Both the position numbers and the translations under genes were made by a program. Positions 1 to 5,405 of a stretch of 7,872 nt of DNA are shown here, piece by piece. Every line of letters begins with the position of its first letter. The stretch's first letter is position 1. The DNA comes from Cellvibrionaceae bacterium (lineage in GTDB: Bacteria; Pseudomonadota; Gammaproteobacteria; Pseudomonadales; Cellvibrionaceae): contig JAUVQU010000109.1 of the NCBI GenBank assembly GCA_030597965.1, positions 1 to 7,872 of the forward strand, written 5' to 3'. A model generated the notes under the pieces. The model saw nothing but the letters and a program-made list of their open reading frames with translations. It had not been told where the DNA came from and did not search any database.

Positions 1-49
1 AAAAGTTTCAGGGGATCAATACCGCTAAACAGTGAGTCTGATTTTTTAG

Positions 50-75
50 GGGATAACTATTTAAGGGATAACTAT
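50..75 (+). repeat. Direct repeat duplicating the ribosome-binding region of the 119-aa gene
   Basis: The 11-mer GGGATAACTAT occurs at 50-60 and again at 65-75, a period of 15 bases. The right copy supplies the Shine-Dalgarno sequence (AAGGG, 63-67, six bases before the start) and the first two bases of the ATG at 74. The left copy has an equally good Shine-Dalgarno (AGGGG, 48-52), but ATT stands where the ATG would be and is followed at once by TAA. The duplication is seen directly; a role as a ribosome standby site is only inference. Confidence 0.8.
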
Positions 76-433
76 GAATTTGTTGATTCCTCTTCTCGTT
101 TCCCTGATTGTCTGCCTGTCGTTTGTCGGGATACTGCTCTGGGTTAAAACACCTATTTACCGTGTGGAGCGTCCAGCCGTTAAGCAGTTATTGGAATGGG
201 TGTTGTTAGGGCAGGCCACAGAGAATGGTTGGCGAGTGTTCTGTGATTACCCCATTCGTCACGATGCGTTACTGGAAGATATTCGACTGGCTTGCGAGCG
301 AATAGACGAAGAGCACTATATCGGCGAGCAGCGCCCCCCTTTCTTATTTACAGCAACCGGGTTGGAAGAGATTAAGGTTCAACTTGAGCGGCTATCAAGT
401 GAAATAGAACGCCAGAATAAGCAAGTAAAATAG
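74..433 (+). CDS. Single-pass membrane protein of unknown function (119 aa)
   Basis: I do not recognise the family. Residues 3-25 form one strongly hydrophobic helix right at the N terminus, followed by a positive stretch (Lys25, Arg30, Arg33). This suggests a signal anchor with the rest facing the cytoplasm. The soluble part (about 26-119) is charged and mostly helix-like, and residues 96-117 alternate Leu/Ile with Glu/Lys/Arg, so a short C-terminal coiled coil is likely. The start is supported by AAGGG six bases upstream. The gene lies 67 bases before the AI-2E exporter on the same strand with no terminator seen between them, so co-transcription is plausible. It could be an accessory to the exporter or simply a neighbour; the sequence does not decide. 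It is clearly a real gene by its start signal and protein-like composition. Confidence 0.8.
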   Translation: MNLLIPLLVSLIVCLSFVGILLWVKTPIYRVERPAVKQLLEWVLLGQATENGWRVFCDYPIRHDALLEDIRLACERIDEEHYIGEQRPPFLFTATGLEEIKVQLERLSSEIERQNKQVK

Positions 434-500
434 AAAGCCAGGACAAGCTAGAAGCCGACTAATCCGCTATGCTAGATAAAAATAAAAAACAGAGAGCGCT

Positions 501-1538
501 ATGAATACAGTTTCTCCAATGATGAGATTTCTTTTTGTTGCGGCAGCAGCGATTGTGGTGATCGCAGGCCTGCGTTATGCGAGCGATATGCTGGTGCCGT
601 TCTTACTGTCTCTGTTTATTGCGATTATTGCTTCACCTCCTTTGTCCTGGCTGAAAGATAAAGGTGTTCCCAGTGCTCTGGCTCTAGTCATTATTATTTG
701 TGGCGTGGTGCTGGTTGGTGTTGTTGTTGGGATTGTTATTGGTTCGTCAATTAACGATTTTCGTGCCGACCTGCCCGAGTACGAGATGCGTATGCATGGA
801 CTTTTAGAAAAGTTACAGGCGCTTTTATTGGGTTGGGGTATTGAGTTATCAACTGATCTCATCAAAGAGAATCTCAACCCAAGTGTAGCCTTGTCCCTTG
901 CCGGTAATACGCTGGCTTCGTTGGGGAATGTGATGACCAACGCCTTTCTGATCTTGTTAACTGTGATTTTTATCTTGGCCGAAGAGGTGCGCCTCACGGA
1001 TAAGCTGGCTTATATACAAAAAGGCTCAACCAATAGCGTAGACGCACTTGAGCGTTTTACGGGCAGTGTTAATCAATACATGGCCATTAAATCATCTCTA
1101 AGCTTGTTAACTGGCCTATTGGCTATGGGGTTATTGTTTATATTAGATGTGGATTACCCGGTTTTATGGGGTTTATTGGCCTTTTTTCTTAATTTTGTTC
1201 CCAATCTGGGGTCTTTACTTGCGGCGGTTCCGCCTGTGCTGTTGGCATTGATTCAGCTTGGGTTAGGCGACGCCGCATTAACGGCTTTGGGTTATGTGCT
1301 AATTAATGTACTGATAGGTAATGTGCTTGAGCCGCGGGTAATGGGCAAAGGATTGGATCTCTCCACCTTGGTCGTTTTTGCTTCTTTGGTTTTCTGGGGG
1401 TGGGTGCTTGGCCCAGTTGGAATGTTACTTTCTGTGCCGTTAACTATGACAGTGAAAATAGCCCTTGAAAGCTATAAGGATACCCGCTGGCTGGCAGTAT
1501 TGTTGGGTTCTGGCAAGGGAATTGAACCTTATTCCTAG
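501..1538 (+). CDS. tqsA: AI-2E family exporter, TqsA-like
   Basis: This is a polytopic inner-membrane protein of the AI-2E transporter family (PF01594), whose E. coli member TqsA is linked to export of the quorum signal autoinducer-2. Other members do unrelated work, including Na+/H+ antiport, so the substrate is not certain. Length (345 aa) matches TqsA (344 by memory). Hydrophobic helices lie near 9-25, 30-48, 58-82, 143-160, 198-216, 219-250, 258-276 and 288-318, with a large loop at 84-142. Family landmarks are the LWGLLAFFLNFVPNLGS segment (222-238), NVLEPRVMGKGLDLST (274-289) and the FWGWVLGPVGMLLSVPLT block (298-315), all very close to TqsA. The start has only a weak GAGAG Shine-Dalgarno; Met7 or Met8 could also serve. 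No luxS or lsr genes are nearby, so a signalling role here is inference from homology. Confidence 0.93.
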   Translation: MNTVSPMMRFLFVAAAAIVVIAGLRYASDMLVPFLLSLFIAIIASPPLSWLKDKGVPSALALVIIICGVVLVGVVVGIVIGSSINDFRADLPEYEMRMHGLLEKLQALLLGWGIELSTDLIKENLNPSVALSLAGNTLASLGNVMTNAFLILLTVIFILAEEVRLTDKLAYIQKGSTNSVDALERFTGSVNQYMAIKSSLSLLTGLLAMGLLFILDVDYPVLWGLLAFFLNFVPNLGSLLAAVPPVLLALIQLGLGDAALTALGYVLINVLIGNVLEPRVMGKGLDLSTLVVFASLVFWGWVLGPVGMLLSVPLTMTVKIALESYKDTRWLAVLLGSGKGIEPYS

Positions 1539-1543
1539 GTAAG

Positions 1544-1583
1544 GTTTAAGGGCGGTGTTTCCCATCAAACAACACCGCTAAAC
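1544..1583. terminator. Hairpin between convergent genes, possible weak bidirectional terminator
   Basis: GCGGTGTT (1552-1559) pairs perfectly with AACACCGC (1571-1578) around an 11-base loop. An outer GTTTA (1544-1548) pairs with TAAAC (1579-1583) across a three-base bulge. It fills nearly all of the 49 bases between the stop codons of the exporter and the secreted-protein gene. There is no T-tract on either side, so intrinsic termination is uncertain; it may instead protect 3' ends. Confidence 0.5.
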
Positions 1584-1587
1584 TGTT

Positions 1588-1974
1588 CTAAAAGTTATAG
1601 AAAAACTTTAAATACACCAGCTTTTCGCTTAACTCAGCCTGATAATTCAGGCTGAGTTTACGAAAGGTGGGTTTTTTCTTTGGGCCCGAAAGGCTCGCGG
1701 TTAAAAACTTTATATCTTGGCTGGTAATCACAACCGTTTTGTCACCTGCACCAGGTATCACGATCCAACCAGGGTTGACCAAGTTAGCATTGTGGGCGCC
1801 GTTTTGTCTCAATCCATCTTTATCTTGTAGCTGTTTTAAATGTTGCAGCCATGCGGCTTCATCCGCAGAGCTGGTTTCAGCTTTGGCCGTTATGCTGACA
1901 CCCGCCATAACCGTCAACATAGAGGTGACAGCGATAATCTTAATCAGATGGTAGGTTTCTTTCTGTAGGATCAT
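1588..1974 (-). CDS. Small secreted protein of unknown family (128 aa)
   Basis: I do not recognise this protein. Residues 1-32 look like a Sec signal peptide: Lys5 and Lys12 precede a hydrophobic core (13-28), and the AKA sequence at 30-32 is a good signal peptidase I site, giving a mature protein of about 96 aa. The mature part starts acidic and helical (34-55) and continues with NPGWIVIPGAGDKTVVIT (67-84), which looks beta-rich. It ends in aromatic residues, FFYNF, with a terminal Phe. The reading frame is open upstream to 2109, but the start at 1974 is preferred: GAGG lies eight bases upstream, the signal peptide begins there, and a good promoter lies inside the longer version. The last 20 or so codons contain a perfect 12-bp inverted repeat. 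A periplasmic or outer-membrane location is inferred; no function can be assigned. Confidence 0.7.
   Translation of the reverse strand: MILQKETYHLIKIIAVTSMLTVMAGVSITAKAETSSADEAAWLQHLKQLQDKDGLRQNGAHNANLVNPGWIVIPGAGDKTVVITSQDIKFLTASLSGPKKKPTFRKLSLNYQAELSEKLVYLKFFYNF
1621..1666. repeat. Long hairpin inside the 3' end of the secreted-protein gene
   Basis: AACTCAGCCTGA (1631-1642) and TCAGGCTGAGTT (1647-1658) form a perfect 12-bp stem with a four-base TAAT loop. After a short mismatch, CTTTTCG (1621-1627) pairs with CGAAAG (1661-1666) with one bulged T. On the plus strand a run of six T follows at 1672-1677, so it could act as an imperfect terminator for read-through from the exporter gene. On the minus strand it encodes residues of the protein's C terminus. 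Confidence 0.75.
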
Positions 1975-2008
1975 TTGAGCCTCATGTTGTTCTTTTTGTT
2001 GTATGCTT

Positions 2009-2037
2009 TTTGTACAGGTTGGGGGAAAGCATGACAA
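2009..2037 (-). promoter_or_regulatory. Sigma70-type promoter for the secreted-protein gene
   Basis: On the minus strand TTGTCA (plus 2032-2037, five of six consensus bases) is followed after exactly 17 bases by TACAAA (plus 2009-2014, four of six). Transcription would start near 2002, leaving a leader of about 28 bases with GAGG before the ATG at 1974. The placement agrees with the shorter start codon choice. This is a consensus match only. Confidence 0.55.
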
Positions 2038-2232
2038 AAGTATGGTTGAAGCTCCGTGAACTGGTACGCCCTTAACCGTGGAGTGTGGCTGTTCTGTGAC
2101 GGACATCATAAGTATGGGAAGGTCATCCCTTTAAAGTGTGCGGTGTGTCGTTACGGGGTTGTGAAGTACGATTTTGGTGATGCGTCAATTTCTAAAGAAA
2201 AGCCACTCAAAGCTCAATAAGATGACGGGAAT

Positions 2233-2241
2233 TGATATACT
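2233..2241 (+). promoter_or_regulatory. Extended -10 promoter candidate for the methyltransferase gene
   Basis: TGATATACT is a TGn extended -10 with hexamer TATACT (2236-2241, five of six). No good -35 is found 16-18 bases upstream, which is tolerated for extended -10 promoters. Transcription would start near 2248, only 13 bases before the ATG at 2261 but about 52 before the ATG at 2300. Confidence 0.4.
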
Positions 2242-2260
2242 CACAACATAATAACTATCC

Positions 2261-2986
2261 ATGGAATGGTGCTCTTGCCAGAGCGAAAAATATACCTCTA
2301 TGCCCAATCTGAACAGCCAGATAATTCCAGGCGCGCACAGTGCAGTGCTGACCGATGTAGTGCAAAGCATTTTGCCAACCGCTCGCATTGAACCGTTTCG
2401 TTTAAATAACAACACGGGTATAGATCTCTTCTTGATGAGCGAAGACTACCCCCGCGGCCGTTTGCCCCAAGAGGTTGCCCTGGCGTTAATGGAACAACCC
2501 TTCTATTGGGCGTTTTGCTGGGCTTCGGGTTTGGTCTTATCTGAGTATATTTTTCAGAATCCAGAGCTGGTAAAGGGCAAACGAGTCGTTGACTTTGGCT
2601 GTGGCTCCGGTGTGGTTGCCATCGCGGCGGCAAAAGCCGGCGCGCGTGAAGTTATCGCCTGCGACATGGACCCCCTCGCTATTCTGGCTGCCCAGGAAAA
2701 CGCCAAACTCAACAATGTTGAACTGGTCATGAGTGACGACTTTGAAAGCATCGAAGGCGAGGTCGACATCATTATCGTGGCAGACGTTCTGTACGACCGC
2801 GAAAACCTACCCTGGCTGGCACGGTTTAATGAGCGCGCAAAAGATGTGTTGGTGGCCGATTCACGCGTAAAGAATTTTGACTTCCCCCCCTACCAACAGA
2901 TTGGTCGCCGAGAAGGGTGCACCATGCCCGATTTAGATGAATCGATGGAATTTCGGGATGTGCGGATTTACCGGGCTATTACGTGA
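2261..2986 (+). CDS. Class I SAM-dependent methyltransferase (241 aa)
   Basis: This looks like a cytoplasmic Rossmann-fold methyltransferase of the group containing predicted nicotinamide N-methylases (COG3897) and METTL20-like protein lysine methyltransferases. The SAM-binding motif I is VVDFGCGSGVVAIAAAKAGA (109-128). The acidic end of strand 2 is CDMDP (134-138, Asp135 or Asp137 for the ribose), an acidic motif is MSDDFES (157-163), and the post-motif IVADVLYDREN (172-182) is typical of this group. The aromatic FYWAFCWASG (81-90) just before the fold is also characteristic. The substrate cannot be read from sequence; a protein lysine such as in electron-transfer flavoprotein or a ribosomal protein is possible. 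The start is uncertain: Met14 (ATG at 2300) fits the family N terminus better, but neither site has a clear Shine-Dalgarno. A small hairpin (GCTCT/AGAGC, 2271-2284) lies between them. It stands alone, converging on the channel gene 34 bases away. Confidence 0.88.
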   Translation: MEWCSCQSEKYTSMPNLNSQIIPGAHSAVLTDVVQSILPTARIEPFRLNNNTGIDLFLMSEDYPRGRLPQEVALALMEQPFYWAFCWASGLVLSEYIFQNPELVKGKRVVDFGCGSGVVAIAAAKAGAREVIACDMDPLAILAAQENAKLNNVELVMSDDFESIEGEVDIIIVADVLYDRENLPWLARFNERAKDVLVADSRVKNFDFPPYQQIGRREGCTMPDLDESMEFRDVRIYRAIT

Positions 2987-3020
2987 TTTTTTAATGTAAA
3001 TAAACGGAGTTTCAGAGGCG

Positions 3021-5303
3021 CTATCGGATACGCGGGCCTTCAGTTTCTTGAAACGGTATGTTGACACTGGCCAGTTGAATATTCAGAGATTCTACCAGTG
3101 CTATGGCTTCAGTCAGTAAACGGTGTTTCTGCTCAAGATAGAGTTTTCGGTCAACTTCCCGGATATAAAAGCGCAGGCGCAGATGTATTGCGCCCGGCGC
3201 AAAATTATTGAGCCCGACGACCAGAAATCGGCCATCAATCATTTTGTCACTCTGGAGCATATCGTGAATCTTCTCGGAGACCCTGGCAATATCACGCGTG
3301 TTTGTATTGGAGTCCAGTGGAATTGATTCGTCTACAAGGGTTCGGTCTCTGCGATCACAGTTCACGATTACGTCTTTCGAAACAATACTGTTGGGAATAA
3401 AAATAAGTGCATCGCTCTCGTCACGAATACGTGTTGAGCGCAGACCTACCGACTCTATAAAACCGATGTGTTCGTTAATGGACACCAGATCACCCGGTCC
3501 AAACGGTCTGTCGGTCAGAATGACCGCCGAGCCAAAGAAGTTGGCGATAGTGTCTCGCGCCGCAATGGCGAAGGCGATACCGCCAATGCCAAGGCCTGCG
3601 ACAACTGTTTGGTAAGGGATGCTCAAAATATCGGCCAGCCACATAGCGCTGGATACAATAATGGCAATCTTTAGAATACTGGATATCAGGGTGACAATAA
3701 TATCGTCGGTGACGCTGTTGGTATCATCTGCCATCTGCATAAGGTATTCAGCTACTTCACTGACCAGTGAAAAGACCAGCCACATAACACCGACACTGAT
3801 GAGTATTTCGCTTAGCAGACGAAAGTGGGTGAACAGGTAATCGGGAATACCAAAGATAAACAGGGTATAACCCCAAGTGCTGCCGAGTATAATCAGCAGG
3901 ACTGGAATACCTATAATCAGATTGGTATCAAGCTCCATGTGGCGCAATTTTTTAATGACATAGTGAGCCACTTTGTTGGAGAGCTTTCTGAGGCGATCGG
4001 CAATTGACCAGCTGAGTAACAGCAGGCAAGTGGTGCCAAACCATTGCCATATTTCGATATCAAAAAATTTAGTTGTCCAGGGCCCCGGCGCTTTAATAAC
4101 AATGTCCCTAAGGCTAAAGAAGAACGCTGTGTGCTTGTAGGGGGAGGTAGCTTCCGGTATCGGTATGTTTTCTATGGCGTCGTGCAGGTCGCGAATATTT
4201 TTTATGGTATCCGGTGTGAATTGCCATATGGTTTGTCCTTCGTGCTCAACCGCTTCGATCACCACTTTTCCCTTGGGGTGATCGAAGTGAACATAGGCGG
4301 TTTTTTTATCGAGCTGATTAGGTATTTCCTGCCAGATGCTATGACCTGACCGATCGAGTACACGTTTCAGGTACTCAGCACTGACGGGGCCTTCCCACTT
4401 GATGACTTTTTCTGAGATCTGTGAAAAATTTATCGTGCCAAGTACACGCTCTTTACCCTTATTGTCCCAATCGCTGAAGCCTTCGTGAAAGGTTCTCAGG
4501 GTGGCCCTTGGCGAATCTAACTGGTGGTGTGCCTGCGGATTGTAAGCTCGATATACACCGGCTTCGATCAAGTCGGCTTTTAGTTTGTTGAGTTTGTTTT
4601 TGTCGGGGACTATCAGTTTCCAGCCATTTTTATTTTTTATAAATTCCAGCGAAAAATTGAAGTTATTAAGCTCGCTGAACGCTTCGCGCTGATAGGTGTT
4701 TCCTGTTGGGCCAGCGGAAAAGGCAAACACCCGCAAAGTGGTATGGCTGATAAGATCAAAGAAAGACTTGGCGAGGTTGCCGCGTTCCCGGTAGAGGGCG
4801 TTTTTAAATTCATTGGGAAGCTCAACGGATGCCAGTAAATTATCAAGATAATTGTTGTCTCCAGAACTGAGTGCATTGCCTGCGGTTAGAAATTGCCTCA
4901 TTACTTCTCGTGGGTTTTCATGAGTATTAGTTGAGTGGTCTGGAGCTATGGACTCCGTGTTGATGCGCAGACCATTCCACCATTCGCCACTGCCAAAATT
5001 GCCAGAGAATGTCTCCTGATCTGATGACATTAAAAACTGGAAATCACCACTTGATTGAGGTTGCACCCATTGACCCTTAAGGGAGCCGTTCTCGCCGGCT
5101 GTTGCGGTAATTTTACCGTTGTATGGTTCGTAGTAACCGCTGACTTCATTGCCATTTTGTTGCAGATACATGGTGGCGCCGCCGTTACGCCAGTTGGTAT
5201 CCCAGGTTCCGTGCCAGGTATCGCCCTCATCAGAGGCACATATGCTCATATACGTTAAGGCAAAGATGGGCAGTAAATAAAGAAATAAATGCTTTCGATT
5301 CAC
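3021..5303 (-). CDS. MscS-family mechanosensitive channel with large periplasmic N-terminal region
   Basis: This is a small-conductance mechanosensitive channel homologue of 760 aa (E. coli MscS has 286), expected in the inner membrane and releasing solutes on hypo-osmotic shock. A signal peptide (about 1-24) is followed by a Trp/Gly-rich beta domain (28-112), then two apparently related modules (129-250 and 263-385). Membrane helices lie near 417-435, 460-483, 495-517 and 538-560, before the pore helix (564-592). Aligned from memory to MscS, Ile576 and Ile580 take the places of the gate residues Leu105 and Leu109, and Asp584 the place of the hinge Gly113. The beta domain of MscS follows (FGPGDLVSI, 601-609; IFIPNSIV, 634-641), with the C-terminal vestibule to 760. 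The start is GTG at 5303 with AAAGGA about ten bases upstream. It lies 93 bases after selO on the same strand. The channel call is very secure; the N-terminal modules are described, not named. Confidence 0.95.
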   Translation of the reverse strand: MNRKHLFLYLLPIFALTYMSICASDEGDTWHGTWDTNWRNGGATMYLQQNGNEVSGYYEPYNGKITATAGENGSLKGQWVQPQSSGDFQFLMSSDQETFSGNFGSGEWWNGLRINTESIAPDHSTNTHENPREVMRQFLTAGNALSSGDNNYLDNLLASVELPNEFKNALYRERGNLAKSFFDLISHTTLRVFAFSAGPTGNTYQREAFSELNNFNFSLEFIKNKNGWKLIVPDKNKLNKLKADLIEAGVYRAYNPQAHHQLDSPRATLRTFHEGFSDWDNKGKERVLGTINFSQISEKVIKWEGPVSAEYLKRVLDRSGHSIWQEIPNQLDKKTAYVHFDHPKGKVVIEAVEHEGQTIWQFTPDTIKNIRDLHDAIENIPIPEATSPYKHTAFFFSLRDIVIKAPGPWTTKFFDIEIWQWFGTTCLLLLSWSIADRLRKLSNKVAHYVIKKLRHMELDTNLIIGIPVLLIILGSTWGYTLFIFGIPDYLFTHFRLLSEILISVGVMWLVFSLVSEVAEYLMQMADDTNSVTDDIIVTLISSILKIAIIVSSAMWLADILSIPYQTVVAGLGIGGIAFAIAARDTIANFFGSAVILTDRPFGPGDLVSINEHIGFIESVGLRSTRIRDESDALIFIPNSIVSKDVIVNCDRRDRTLVDESIPLDSNTNTRDIARVSEKIHDMLQSDKMIDGRFLVVGLNNFAPGAIHLRLRFYIREVDRKLYLEQKHRLLTEAIALVESLNIQLASVNIPFQETEGPRIR

Positions 5304-5352
5304 TTCGGTTTTTTCCTTTGAGCGGGAGCTTGTTTTTTCGGTTATTCCTTTG
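5304..5352 (-). repeat. Duplicated ribosome-binding segment upstream of the channel gene
   Basis: Read on the plus strand, TTCGGTTTTTTCCTTTG (5304-5320) and TTCGGTTATTCCTTTG (5337-5352) are near-identical direct repeats with a 33-base period. On the coding strand each carries AAAGGA. The downstream copy is the probable Shine-Dalgarno for the GTG start at 5303; the upstream copy has no start codon behind it. The repeat is seen directly, and its effect on translation is unknown. Confidence 0.75.
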
Positions 5353-5356
5353 GGTT

Positions 5357-5405
5357 GTCCTCCATCCTGGAGACTTACTATAGCTTAGACTATTTATTAA
5401 CTTGA
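5357..5405 (-). promoter_or_regulatory. Gap between selO and the channel gene: weak promoter candidate and small hairpin
   Basis: On the minus strand TATAGT (plus 5377-5382) matches five of six bases of a -10 box, but the -35 region, which falls at the selO stop codon, is poor. Downstream of it is a small hairpin, CTCC/GGAG with loop ATCCT (plus 5360-5372), with no T-tract on the minus strand. The channel gene could be read from here, from the selO promoter, or both. Confidence 0.3.

Noticed and set aside
575..997. Minus-strand open frame of 140 codons
   Set aside because: It lies wholly antisense to the strongly conserved AI-2E exporter; Ser/Thr/Arg-rich shadow composition.
21..1583. ACCGCTAAAC found both near 21-30 and at 1574-1583
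   Set aside because: Matches of ten bases are expected by chance many times in a window of this size, and the flanks differ.
1975..2109. N-terminal extension of the secreted-protein reading frame (45 residues up to an ATG at 2109)
   Set aside because: It would bury the signal peptide, contains the best promoter of the window, and the internal ATG at 1974 has a good Shine-Dalgarno.
2185..2415. Minus-strand open frame of 76 codons with hydrophobic stretches
   Set aside because: Two thirds of it is antisense to the methyltransferase N-terminal coding region, it has no clear ribosome site, and its hydrophobicity is what antisense reading of such codons gives.
2298..2633. Minus-strand open frame of 111 codons
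   Set aside because: It lies wholly antisense to the methyltransferase and has low-complexity Ser/Pro/Arg-rich composition typical of shadow frames.
2984..3020. T6 run right after the methyltransferase stop as a terminator
   Set aside because: No stable hairpin precedes it; only a three-pair stem can be drawn.
5232..5303. Lipoprotein signal in the channel protein (Cys22)
   Set aside because: The residues before Cys are Met-Ser-Ile, which do not fit a lipobox (Ile at -1); an ordinary signal peptide with cleavage near 23-24 is more likely.
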